From positions 124,001 to 188,000 of the forward strand of contig NZ_JAIUJR010000002.1 in the NCBI RefSeq assembly GCF_020166335.1: DNA of 64,000 nucleotides, in the 5' to 3' direction. Shown here piece after piece: positions 44,301 to 52,606 of this stretch (positions within the stretch are counted from its first letter, which is position 1; each line of letters starts with the position of its first letter). Both the position numbers and the translations under genes were made by a program. Under the pieces are notes generated by a model. The model ran no database searches and was not told the origin of the DNA. It saw only the letters and a program-made list of their open reading frames with translations. The stretch is from Winogradskyella alexanderae (lineage in GTDB: Bacteria; Bacteroidota; Bacteroidia; Flavobacteriales; Flavobacteriaceae).

Positions 44301-44617
44301 TTATTGGAACAAGAACTTGGGGAGGCTTAGTTGGAACCTGGGATACACCAAGATTTATTGATGGTGGTCGTATGGTAGCACCACGAGGTGGTTTTTATGA
44401 TGTTAATGGCAAATGGGCTGTGGAAGGTGAAGGTGTCGCACCAGATATTGAGGTTATACAGCACCCAAAGGAAACTAGCAAAGGTAACGATCCACAACTT
44501 GAACGTGCCGTACAAGAGGCATTGAATTCATTAAAAGGAAATGAGTTTAAATTGAAACCTGAACCAGCGCCTCCAATTCGTTGGAAACGTCCTGATGGAT
44601 GGAAAAATGATAATTGA
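41360..44617 (+). CDS. Exported tricorn-like S41 protease
   Basis: 1085 aa from the chosen start. A signal peptide (1-18) is followed by an N-terminal WD40/PD40 beta-propeller (blades such as SNDGKLIAFTAQYDG and SPDGKHIAYT), a second propeller, a Lys/Glu-rich linker (around residues 540-570), a PDZ domain and an S41/tricorn core. Catalytic segments include GHSYVSGGDFP and RAGSGGDLLPY. Likely a large oligomeric periplasmic peptidase that degrades oligopeptides. An in-frame ATG at 41279 is rejected because it precedes the promoter box and a poly-A tract. Confidence 0.9.
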   Translation: MKLLTSIITCCLFLSSFSQGTQLLRQPTLHGNDVVFVYANDLWKASIPGGTAIRLTSDEGYESNPHYSNDGKLIAFTAQYDGNVDVYVIPAEGGEPKRLTHHPGGDFVQGWTPDGKVLFRSGRESQPTMTNKFYTVSTNGGLPEPLDIPRAAYGEISRDGKHIAYTPITGWDAEWRNYRGGQAMPIWIVNLKTKDLIRTSQPTQERHLDPVWLNGNVYFMSERDYTMNIWSFNPLTKEEKQVTFHKKFDVKSLDASRDKLIYEQGGYLHVYDPKSGSTNQLNIEVKADLNFYRTKWDDVSGRNLINPNLSPKGKRAIFEYRGEIFSVPKENGTWMNLTNSPGVADRNPIWSPNGDKVAWFSDKGGEYSLVIAEQNGQNPESIALPNPTFYFQPDWSPDGKHIAYTDTHYNIWILNVETKKTKKVDTDRYAHPNRTMNPVWSPDSKWIAYAKQLESHFKSIFVHNVDSGKTIQITDPIADAITPVWDESGKYIYTLASTNYGLQSGWLDMSNYDPSANLTRNLYALVLNAEDKAPNLPKNDLEEEKEKKEDKSENNKKENKKNGKADIVITENGIFDRAVALELPARNYVALLKGPKHKVFIAEAIPNERGLKVHSYDVEKEKASDFAKGVSQMVASEDRKSILLAQNGSWVLASTNGKPKPGEDKLNTNMKIKLDPKAEAHQIFKEGWRYMRDFLYVDNVHGAPWDEVYQWYSPWIEHVRHRTDLNYVVDIMSGEVAVGHSYVSGGDFPDLDFVPVGLLGCDFVVKNGKYQISKIYDGERWNPGTKSPLAQPGIDANEGDYILSINGKTLNGNDNIYQHLEQTAGREINITVSSTSNGSNPRTLLIKPVGSERGLRTIEWVEENRRKVSKMSDGKLAYVYVPNTGGGGFTSFNRYYFSQQDKKGVIIDERNNGGGSAADYMIDIMSRELFGYFNSKANDNRPWTTPIAGIWGPKVMIINERAGSGGDLLPYMFKMKNLGPLIGTRTWGGLVGTWDTPRFIDGGRMVAPRGGFYDVNGKWAVEGEGVAPDIEVIQHPKETSKGNDPQLERAVQEALNSLKGNEFKLKPEPAPPIRWKRPDGWKNDN

Positions 44618-44644
44618 TTCTTTCTCTTTTTTTTATGATTATAA

Positions 44645-45313
44645 ATGCACTTTGTTCCAGAATTAAGAAGACATTTCATTAATAACAGGAATGAAATTGA
44701 TGCCAAAGCAATGCAAGCTTACATGAAAAATAAGTTTGTATTCTTTGGCATTAAATCAGTTCAACGTAAAACTATTTTAAAAGAGGCAATACATTCAAAT
44801 AAAGAAGAAGTGACCTCTAACATTTCTGAAATAGCAAAAGTACTATATAGCATGCATGAAAGGGAATTTCACTATTGTGCAATGGAAACTTTTGCACGTT
44901 TCAAAAAAAGGAATTATTTAAAAGCTGACATAGAATTCATAACTTATTTAATAACCACCAATTCTCATTGGGATTCTGTTGATTTTATAGCTAAACATAT
45001 CTTGGGTCAATTCTTATTAGAACATCCCTACATGCGAGAAGAAACGATTAGTAAGCTTTCCCAAAGTCAAAACATGTGGCTTAACCGCGCATCCATATTG
45101 TTTCAACTGGGTTATAAAGAAAAAACCGATGCCAAGCTTCTATTTCAGGTTTGTAATGCCCATAAACATTCTGACGAGTTCTTTATTCAAAAAGCCATTG
45201 GCTGGGCATTACGAGAATACGCAAAGTACAACAGTGATGCTGTTATAAATGTTGTTAAGACAAGTGAATTGAAACCACTTAGCCAGAAAGAGGCATTAAA
45301 ACATTTTAAATGA
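44645..45313 (+). CDS. DNA alkylation repair protein, AlkD-like
   Basis: 222 aa all-helical HEAT-like repeat protein. It matches AlkD-type DNA glycosylases, with the characteristic HWDSVDFIAKHILG segment (Trp and Asp near the active groove), FIQKAIGWALREYAK and an early RKTILKEA. It would excise positively charged alkylated bases. Its stop overlaps the ATP-grasp gene start (ATGA), the first of three coupled genes. Confidence 0.88.
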   Translation: MHFVPELRRHFINNRNEIDAKAMQAYMKNKFVFFGIKSVQRKTILKEAIHSNKEEVTSNISEIAKVLYSMHEREFHYCAMETFARFKKRNYLKADIEFITYLITTNSHWDSVDFIAKHILGQFLLEHPYMREETISKLSQSQNMWLNRASILFQLGYKEKTDAKLLFQVCNAHKHSDEFFIQKAIGWALREYAKYNSDAVINVVKTSELKPLSQKEALKHFK

Positions 45314-46206
45314 TTTACGACGTCACCGTATTAACAGATAGTAGATACTTAAAAGATAGCAAGGATCCATATAAACACAATGTTTTTTATGAGGACAAAC
45401 TAGTTGTTGAAAGTCTTAAAGCGCTTGGATTAAGAGTTACTCGTAAAGCATGGGACGATGCAAATTTCGATTGGGCAACGAGTAAAATTTTATTGTTCAG
45501 GACCACATGGGACTATTTTGACCGTTTTGATGAATTTTCCAATTGGCTTAGTCAAGTAAGTCAAACAGCTCAATTGGTGAATTCAGAGCAATTGATCCGA
45601 TGGAATATCGACAAGCATTATCTTCAAGATTTAAAACAAAAAGGTATCCATATTCCTTCAACTGAATTTATAGAGCCAAAAACAGAGATTACCCTAAAAG
45701 AATTACATGCCAAATTAGGCTGGAATGAAACAGTCCTTAAACCTTGTATTGCTGGAGCAGCAAGACATACCTACAAGTTAAACCCTGAAAATTTATCTAA
45801 ATATGAGCAACTATTTGAGAAATTAATTCAAGAGGAAGCCATGATGTTACAATCGTTTCAGCATAATATCGTATCAAAAGGTGAAATTTCAATGATGGTA
45901 TTTAATGGACAATTTACGCATGCTATTCTCAAAAAAGCAAAAGCAGGGGACTTTAGGGTACAAGATGATTTTGGAGGATCGGTACATGACTATAATCCCA
46001 CTGAGGAAGAAATATTTTTTGCACAACATGCTTTGACTGGTTGCCCTGAACTACCTATTTATGCTAGGGTTGATATTTTTTACGACAATAATAATGAACT
46101 GGCATTAGGGGAATTAGAATTGATCGAACCAGAACTATGGTTTAGAAAAAATCCCAATGCGGCAAATTATCTTGCTAATGCTATTAATGGTATATTACAT
46201 CCATGA
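45310..46206 (+). CDS. ATP-grasp ligase-like protein
   Basis: 298 aa with a RimK/glutathione synthetase-type ATP-grasp layout: an N-terminal Rossmann-like domain, then VLKPCIAGAARHTYK (ATP-binding Lys), EAMMLQSFQHNI and a metal-binding YARVDIFYDNNNELALGELELIEPELWF. It joins a carboxylate to an amine or thiol at the cost of ATP; substrates unknown. Start and stop both overlap neighbours by 4 nt (ATGA), so it is tightly coupled with the AlkD-like gene and the membrane protein gene. Confidence 0.85.
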   Translation: MIYDVTVLTDSRYLKDSKDPYKHNVFYEDKLVVESLKALGLRVTRKAWDDANFDWATSKILLFRTTWDYFDRFDEFSNWLSQVSQTAQLVNSEQLIRWNIDKHYLQDLKQKGIHIPSTEFIEPKTEITLKELHAKLGWNETVLKPCIAGAARHTYKLNPENLSKYEQLFEKLIQEEAMMLQSFQHNIVSKGEISMMVFNGQFTHAILKKAKAGDFRVQDDFGGSVHDYNPTEEEIFFAQHALTGCPELPIYARVDIFYDNNNELALGELELIEPELWFRKNPNAANYLANAINGILHP

Positions 46207-46943
46207 AAAAAAAATCGTCTCGCTTAAAGAAAGTTTTAAAAATCATCGGTGGCCTCATTATTTTTTTTACGCTACCAAGTTTATTGTTTTTTGGTTTTCT
46301 ATATATAAAATACAATGAAGATTTGCCAAACGGAATACAAGGAAAAGAAGCAGATGCACTAGCTTCTAGAATGCTTGAAACACTAGATTATGAGGCCTAT
46401 AATACTACCGATTACCTGGAGTGGATATTTTCTGGAAGACATTCCTTTAAATGGTATAAAACAAAAGAAAGATGTGAAGTTTATTGGAGTGATTTTAAAG
46501 TTGATCTAAATCTTAAAAATACTGATAGCTCTAAAGTTTTTGTTGCGGAGCAAATTTATAATGGCGAAGATAGACTAAAGCTTATAGGTAAGGCAGAAGC
46601 TATATTTAATAACGATTCGTTTTGGTTGGTTGCACCGTATAAGGCTTTTGATGATGGTGTTGAAAGACGACTTGTTACAGATGAAACCGGCAAACAATCA
46701 CTTCTAGTTACTTATACAACAGGAGGCACAACACCTGGCGACTCTTATTTATGGCACTTTGATGATTCTGGTAAACCAAAAAGTTATCAAATGTGGGTAG
46801 ATATTCTACCAATTAAAGGATTGCCAGCAACTTGGGAAAATTGGATTACAACAGATAGTGGAGCACAGTTACCAACATTGCATAAACTATTGTTTTTTAG
46901 TATAACGCTTGAAGGCGTAAAAGGAGTAGTTAATGAAAATTAA
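46203..46943 (+). CDS. Hypothetical membrane-anchored protein
   Basis: 246 aa. A basic N-terminus and one transmembrane helix (about 12-34) precede an extracytoplasmic beta-rich domain rich in Trp, with FSGRHSFKWYKTKERCEVYW and GTTPGDSYLWHFD. No family recognised. It is coupled to the ATP-grasp gene by an ATGA overlap. Secreted-side function is inferred from topology. Confidence 0.65.
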   Translation: MKKKSSRLKKVLKIIGGLIIFFTLPSLLFFGFLYIKYNEDLPNGIQGKEADALASRMLETLDYEAYNTTDYLEWIFSGRHSFKWYKTKERCEVYWSDFKVDLNLKNTDSSKVFVAEQIYNGEDRLKLIGKAEAIFNNDSFWLVAPYKAFDDGVERRLVTDETGKQSLLVTYTTGGTTPGDSYLWHFDDSGKPKSYQMWVDILPIKGLPATWENWITTDSGAQLPTLHKLLFFSITLEGVKGVVNEN

Positions 46944-46987
46944 AACATCTTAATTTAATAAAGATTAAGTAAAAGATAACTCAATAA

Positions 46988-47515
46988 CTACTTTCCTCTT
47001 TGACCAACAAATTGTTGACTCTTCAGCTTAAACAATACATTAAAACTAGTTAGACTGCCATAACTACGTGTGATATATTGCTGCAAATCAATTTTTTCTT
47101 GTTCGTCAAGGTTTTTACTTGAATTGATTTTTTGTTCCATGACACGTAAGCGATCTCTAACCATAATTATTTTATGAAAAAAGGTATCAATTGGCATTTC
47201 TTTTCCTTGAAGATTCGTATCGCCAGGTTCAAGGATTAACTTACCTCCCTTCCATTTATCCGCTATAGTTACAACCTCCGAGACATCAGACCATTTTTTC
47301 AAAATATCCCGTAGACTCTTTTCTACTTCATAAAAACTTATCGTGTCTACATCGTCCTCAGTAGCCTCAATAACTTCAAAATCATCGTCAATCTCTAGTG
47401 TTTCTAATCCTTTTTCAATGAATGTAACCCAGTAATGTTTTGAGGTGACATTTGTCACGACACCTTTACCAAATTCAGAATGATTAATACGCGAGCCTAT
47501 CCCTAATAATTTCAT
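46988..47515 (-). CDS. Hypothetical protein with Tudor/PcrA-like N-terminus
   Basis: 175 aa, soluble. The first 45 residues read IGSRINHSEFGKGVVTNVTSKHYWVTF, which fits the Tudor-like PcrA/UvrD C-terminal fold (G..V.H..FG.G.V). The rest is helical with a conserved-looking KWKGGKLILEPGD segment. It is common in Bacteroidota as an uncharacterised protein. It diverges from uvrA; the 182-bp gap between them holds the uvrA promoter. A nucleic-acid or protein contact role is possible but not shown. Confidence 0.65.
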   Translation of the reverse strand: MKLLGIGSRINHSEFGKGVVTNVTSKHYWVTFIEKGLETLEIDDDFEVIEATEDDVDTISFYEVEKSLRDILKKWSDVSEVVTIADKWKGGKLILEPGDTNLQGKEMPIDTFFHKIIMVRDRLRVMEQKINSSKNLDEQEKIDLQQYITRSYGSLTSFNVLFKLKSQQFVGQRGK

Positions 47516-47652
47516 TTCTTTAAAATCTTTTAAACTATAGTCAAAAATATAAAAATTTAAACCTTTAAGTATAAGTATCTATTATGGAAAATTGTTGCTT
47601 GCTTTTATGGTTATGGACAATGCCTTCACATTAAATTAACAACTTATTGTTG

Positions 47653-47660
47653 TACCTTTG
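47653..47660 (+). promoter_or_regulatory. -7 promoter element of uvrA
   Basis: TACCTTTG, a perfect TAnnTTTG. It lies inside the longer open frame from 47647, so translation should begin at the ATG at 47698. Confidence 0.6.
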
Positions 47661-47697
47661 CAACTTTGCAAAATCACTCATTTCTGCTCATAAAAAT

Positions 47698-50532
47698 ATG
47701 ATAACAACAGACGATTCAATCGAAGTTAAAGGTGCTCGTGTTCACAATCTTAAAAACATAGATGTAACCATACCTCGAGAAAAATTGGTGGTAATCACGG
47801 GATTGTCCGGAAGTGGTAAATCGTCATTAGCTTTTGACACTATTTATGCTGAAGGCCAAAGAAGGTATATTGAAACATTTTCAGCATATGCTCGGCAGTT
47901 TCTTGGCAGTTTGGAACGTCCCGATGTTGATAAGATCGACGGATTATCTCCTGTTATTGCTATTGAACAGAAAACAACTAGCAAATCACCTCGCTCTACT
48001 GTAGGAACAATTACAGAAATATATGACTTTTTAAGACTCTTATATGCGAGAGCTGCGGATGCCTACAGTTATGAGACTGGAGAAAAAATGGTGAGCTACA
48101 ATGATGAACAAATTAAAGATTTGATCCTCGAGGCCTACAAGGATAAAAAAATAAATATTTTATCTCCAGTAATTCGTTCTAGAAAAGGCCATTACCGAGA
48201 ACTTTTTGAACAGATTGCAAAACAGGGGTTTGTTAAAGTACGAACAGACGGGAATATAGTTGACCTAGAAAAAGGCATGAAGCTTGACCGCTACGTTACA
48301 CATGATATTGAAATTGTGATTGATCGATTAAAAATAGATGACTCCAAGGACAATGAAAAACGTCTTATGGAATCGATTAACACAGCAATGTACCATGGAG
48401 ACGATGTGTTAATGGTAATTGATCAAGATACCAATGAGCCGAGGTATTTTAGTAGAAATTTAATGTGCCCTTCATCCGGTATCTCCTATCCAAACCCAGA
48501 ACCTAATAATTTCTCTTTTAATTCACCAAAGGGAGCCTGTCCTGATTGTAACGGAATTGGAGAAAAATACGTTGTTAACGAAAAGAAAATTATACCAGAC
48601 GATTCATTGTCTATAAAGAATGGTGCAATTGCACCTCATGGTCCACAGAAAAAAAGTTGGATCTTTAAACAATTTGATACTATTGCCCAAAGGTTTAATT
48701 TTTCGTTAAGTGACCCATGGAGGACTGTTCCAGAAGAAGCTAAGCAAATGATTCTTTATGGTGGCAAAGACAAATTTACAGTAGAGAGTAAATTACTTGG
48801 CGTAACAAGAGATTACAATATTGACTTTGAAGGTGTGGCCAATTTTCTTGAAAACCAATTTCAATCTAACTCTTCGTCCTTAGTACGCTGGGCCAAAGAG
48901 TACATGGACAAGATACAATGCCCAACTTGCGAGGGTTCTCGACTTAGGAAAGAGTCCCTAAATTTTAAGGTGGATGGTAAAAGTATTGCAGATCTCGTAA
49001 ATATGGACATCATTGAACTCTATGATTGGTTGGCAAGTCTAGATGAAAGGTTAACAGAAAAACAGCAAAAAATAGCATCTGAAATACTCAAGGAAATCAA
49101 AAATAGAGTTCAATTTCTATTGGATGTTGGTTTAACATATTTGTCATTAAATAGAAGTTCAAAATCCTTATCTGGAGGCGAAGCACAACGCATTAGACTA
49201 GCCACTCAAATAGGCTCTCAACTTGTTGGTGTGCTATATATTTTGGACGAACCAAGTATTGGCTTACACCAAAGGGATAACGAGAAATTGATTAATTCCC
49301 TTGCCTCATTAAGAGATGTTGGTAATTCCGTTATCGTGGTAGAACACGACAAGGATATGATAGAGCGTGCAGATCATGTCATTGATATAGGACCGTTTGC
49401 AGGCAAACATGGTGGCGAAATTATTAGTGAAGGCACACCAAAAGAGTTGCTAGACTATCATACCCTAACAGCCTCTTATTTAAACGGCGAAAAAGAAATT
49501 GAAGTACCCAAAAATCGCAGAAAGGGTAATGGAAAAAAGATTATAATCAAAGGTTGCAGTGGCAACAATCTTAAAAACATTGATGTAGAATTTCCTCTCG
49601 GAAAAATGATAGGTGTAACAGGTGTTTCTGGTAGTGGGAAATCTACCTTGATTAACGAAACCCTCTACCCTATTTTAAATGCACATTTCTTCAATGCCGT
49701 TAAAAAGCCAATGCCTTTTAAATCAATTAAAGGCTTGGAACACATTGACAAGGTTATAGATATTAATCAATCGCCGATTGGCCGAACACCAAGAAGTAAT
49801 CCAGCTACATACACAAAAACATTTGACGAAATAAGGAAATTATTTGCCCAAATTCCGGAAGCCATGATTAGAGGCTACAAACCTGGAAGATTTAGCTTTA
49901 ATGTTGCTGGCGGACGATGTGAGACCTGTCAAGGCGGTGGTGTGAGAGTTATTGAAATGAACTTTTTACCAGATGTCTATGTTGAATGTGAAACCTGTCA
50001 AGGCAAACGCTTTAATAGAGAAACATTAGAAATCAGGTACAAGGGAAAATCAATTAGCGATGTTTTGAACATGACCATTGAAGAGGCAGTTTCATTTTTT
50101 GAACACATTCCAAAGATTCACCGTAAGCTAAAAACAATAGAAGATGTTGGCCTAGGCTACATCACCCTAGGTCAACAAAGTACCACACTATCTGGCGGTG
50201 AGGCCCAACGCATTAAGCTCGCTACAGAACTAAGTAAACGTGATACTGGAAATACATTTTATATATTGGATGAGCCTACAACTGGTCTTCATTTTGAAGA
50301 TATTAGAGTTTTGATGAAAGTGCTAAATAAACTTGTTGACAAAGGAAATACGGTACTAATCATAGAACATAATTTAGATGTTATTAAAACCGTAGATTAT
50401 ATTATTGACATTGGCTATGAGGGTGGAAAAGGTGGTGGTGAAGTTGTCGCGAAAGGTACACCAGAACAAATTATCAAGGATAAGAAAAGCTATACTGCCA
50501 AATTTCTAAAGAAAGAGCTTCACCAAAATTAA
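47698..50532 (+). CDS. uvrA: Excinuclease ABC subunit A
   Basis: 944 aa, full length. Two ABC ATPase cassettes, each with Walker A (GLSGSGKSS and GVSGSGKST), the ABC signature LSGGEAQRI in both, and the zinc-finger cysteines CPDCNGIG and CETCQGGG. It recognises bulky DNA damage in nucleotide-excision repair with UvrB. The start at 47698 (MITTDD) matches the family's N-terminus and the promoter position. An upstream ATG at 47647 is rejected. Confidence 0.98.
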   Translation: MITTDDSIEVKGARVHNLKNIDVTIPREKLVVITGLSGSGKSSLAFDTIYAEGQRRYIETFSAYARQFLGSLERPDVDKIDGLSPVIAIEQKTTSKSPRSTVGTITEIYDFLRLLYARAADAYSYETGEKMVSYNDEQIKDLILEAYKDKKINILSPVIRSRKGHYRELFEQIAKQGFVKVRTDGNIVDLEKGMKLDRYVTHDIEIVIDRLKIDDSKDNEKRLMESINTAMYHGDDVLMVIDQDTNEPRYFSRNLMCPSSGISYPNPEPNNFSFNSPKGACPDCNGIGEKYVVNEKKIIPDDSLSIKNGAIAPHGPQKKSWIFKQFDTIAQRFNFSLSDPWRTVPEEAKQMILYGGKDKFTVESKLLGVTRDYNIDFEGVANFLENQFQSNSSSLVRWAKEYMDKIQCPTCEGSRLRKESLNFKVDGKSIADLVNMDIIELYDWLASLDERLTEKQQKIASEILKEIKNRVQFLLDVGLTYLSLNRSSKSLSGGEAQRIRLATQIGSQLVGVLYILDEPSIGLHQRDNEKLINSLASLRDVGNSVIVVEHDKDMIERADHVIDIGPFAGKHGGEIISEGTPKELLDYHTLTASYLNGEKEIEVPKNRRKGNGKKIIIKGCSGNNLKNIDVEFPLGKMIGVTGVSGSGKSTLINETLYPILNAHFFNAVKKPMPFKSIKGLEHIDKVIDINQSPIGRTPRSNPATYTKTFDEIRKLFAQIPEAMIRGYKPGRFSFNVAGGRCETCQGGGVRVIEMNFLPDVYVECETCQGKRFNRETLEIRYKGKSISDVLNMTIEEAVSFFEHIPKIHRKLKTIEDVGLGYITLGQQSTTLSGGEAQRIKLATELSKRDTGNTFYILDEPTTGLHFEDIRVLMKVLNKLVDKGNTVLIIEHNLDVIKTVDYIIDIGYEGGKGGGEVVAKGTPEQIIKDKKSYTAKFLKKELHQN

Positions 50533-50618
50533 GTTTAATTTACAATTTTTCAATTCTCCATAACCATAATAAAAGCTATATTTAAACAGTTTTCTAAGCA
50601 TAATTTAGTATTAAATAC

Positions 50619-51305
50619 ATGAGGAAAGAACACAAACACAAGGGCTGGAACGAAATCAAAACCAACGATTCTTGGGCCATATTTAAAATAATGGGGGAAT
50701 TTGTAACTGGTTATGAAAAACTCAGCAAAATTGGGCCATGCATTTCGGTTTTTGGCTCGGCCAGAACTAAACCAGACCATAAATATTACAAACTCGCAGA
50801 AAGGGTTGCCAGTAAGATTGTAGAACATGGTTACGGCGTTATTACTGGAGGTGGTCCTGGTATTATGGAAGCAGGCAACAAAGGTGCTTATATAGCTGGA
50901 GGTACATCTGTTGGCTTAAATATAGAACTCCCTTTTGAACAACATGACAATCCCTATATTGATGGAGACAAGAGCCTAGACTTTGATTATTTCTTTGTAC
51001 GCAAAGTTATGTTTGTTAAATACTCTCAAGGTTTTGTGGTAATGCCTGGCGGATTTGGCACTTTAGATGAATTGTTTGAGGCAATGACCCTTATACAAAC
51101 GCTAAAAATAGAGACTTTCCCGATTATTTTGGTCGGAAAAGAATTTTGGGGTGGTTTGGTAGAATGGATCAAGAATACACTTCTGGAAGCTGGAAATATT
51201 AGCCCAAAAGATTTAGATCTTTTTCATGTGGTTGACGACGCAGATGAAGTCATTGAAATATTAAATAATTTCTATAAAGAATACAGATTAAGCCCTAATT
51301 TTTAA
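50619..51305 (+). CDS. LOG family protein (TIGR00730-type)
   Basis: 228 aa. Rossmann-like with the family motifs GGGPGIMEAGNKGA and PGGFGTLDELFEAMT, the PGGxGTxxE signature of LOG/cytokinin-riboside phosphoribohydrolases. It would hydrolyse nucleoside 5'-monophosphates to base and ribose phosphate; the physiological substrate in bacteria is usually unclear. A TAATTTAG -7-like box lies shortly upstream (50601-50608). Confidence 0.9.
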   Translation: MRKEHKHKGWNEIKTNDSWAIFKIMGEFVTGYEKLSKIGPCISVFGSARTKPDHKYYKLAERVASKIVEHGYGVITGGGPGIMEAGNKGAYIAGGTSVGLNIELPFEQHDNPYIDGDKSLDFDYFFVRKVMFVKYSQGFVVMPGGFGTLDELFEAMTLIQTLKIETFPIILVGKEFWGGLVEWIKNTLLEAGNISPKDLDLFHVVDDADEVIEILNNFYKEYRLSPNF

Positions 51306-51331
51306 ACTACTCCTTTATTAATTTCAACGCT

Positions 51332-52606
51332 ATGAAAAAGAATATAATAGGATGTTTTGTTTTGTTTTGTCTATTGTGGACAGACGTATCTGCGCAGGAG
51401 ACCTTCAAAGTAATGTTTTATAATCTGCTTAACTATCCTCTAGAAGAAGCCGTCCCCAATAGAGAGGAAGATTTAGAATTTATACTATCGGACTATCAAC
51501 CTGATTTATTCTTGGTATGTGAATTGAACAATGCTACAGGTGCCAACAGCATCCTTAATATCACTAAATCCTCAATCGTGTCAACTTATGAGATGGCAAC
51601 CTATACCTCTAATACTTCTGATGATACAACTGGAGACCAAAATGATTTACAGAATCAACTATATTACGATAGCGCAAAATTTATCTTGGAAGACGAAATT
51701 ATTGTACCAACGGATTTAAGAGACTTTAATATTTATAAACTTAAAGTCAATACTGTGGATCAAGATACAAACCCAATTGAATTGTATGTCATAGTTTGTC
51801 ATTTAAAAGCCTCTAATGGTGTTGAAAACCAATTGCGACGCTTTAATATGGTTGTGGAGTTGGACAATTATCTTAGTACTCTTCCGCCTGAGACTAATGT
51901 CCTCTTAGGAGGTGACTTAAATTTGTATACTGCTTCTGAGCCTGCATTTCAACAATTGCTACAAGACACAAATAATATCACCTTTACCGATCCCGCAAAT
52001 CGTGTGGGAAGTTGGAGCAACAATCCAAATTTTGTAGATGTATTTACCCAATCTACAAGAACACAAAACGGCCTTGGTGGCACTACTGGTGGTTTTGACG
52101 ACCGATTCGATTTTATCCTGACGTCTGAAAACATGTTAGGATCAACAAATATTAATTACGTTGTAGACAGCTATCAAGTATATGGTAACAATGGTTTATC
52201 TGCATGTTACAACAGCGCCATCAATTCAACTGCTTGTGCAATAGAAGGTTCTCAATATTCTTTTGCCGTAAGGGATGCGTTACATAATTTTAGTGACCAC
52301 CTGCCTGTTACATTAGATTTAGCAATCGAGAGCAGCTTATTAAGTATGGATGAGGTTGTATTAAATATGTCCTTTAAACCAGAAAAATCATTGGTTGATA
52401 ATTACCTCAGATTTATGAATATTTCACCAGAACTATTCAACCAAAATCTTGTCATTTATGACTGTTTTGGTAAAGTAGTAAAACGTGTTAGATTAAAAAC
52501 TCAAGAATCCATTAGTATTGATTGCTCGGAATTAGCCAATGGATTATATTTTTTACAATTACAAAATCAACTGGTGAGTCCAATTAAATTCATTGTTTCG
52601 CATTGA
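51332..52606 (+). CDS. Secreted endonuclease/exonuclease/phosphatase with T9SS domain
   Basis: 424 aa. A Sec signal (1-21) leads an EEP-superfamily domain (about 22-330): catalytic residues are seen in MFYNLLNYP, GGDLNLY (DxN) and FSDHLPV. The C-terminal 80 residues, ending ELANGLYFLQLQNQ...KFIV, are a type A type IX secretion sorting domain, so the enzyme is exported to the cell surface or medium. Substrate may be DNA or phosphoesters. Its stop overlaps a TTG start of the next gene. Confidence 0.88.
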   Translation: MKKNIIGCFVLFCLLWTDVSAQETFKVMFYNLLNYPLEEAVPNREEDLEFILSDYQPDLFLVCELNNATGANSILNITKSSIVSTYEMATYTSNTSDDTTGDQNDLQNQLYYDSAKFILEDEIIVPTDLRDFNIYKLKVNTVDQDTNPIELYVIVCHLKASNGVENQLRRFNMVVELDNYLSTLPPETNVLLGGDLNLYTASEPAFQQLLQDTNNITFTDPANRVGSWSNNPNFVDVFTQSTRTQNGLGGTTGGFDDRFDFILTSENMLGSTNINYVVDSYQVYGNNGLSACYNSAINSTACAIEGSQYSFAVRDALHNFSDHLPVTLDLAIESSLLSMDEVVLNMSFKPEKSLVDNYLRFMNISPELFNQNLVIYDCFGKVVKRVRLKTQESISIDCSELANGLYFLQLQNQLVSPIKFIVSH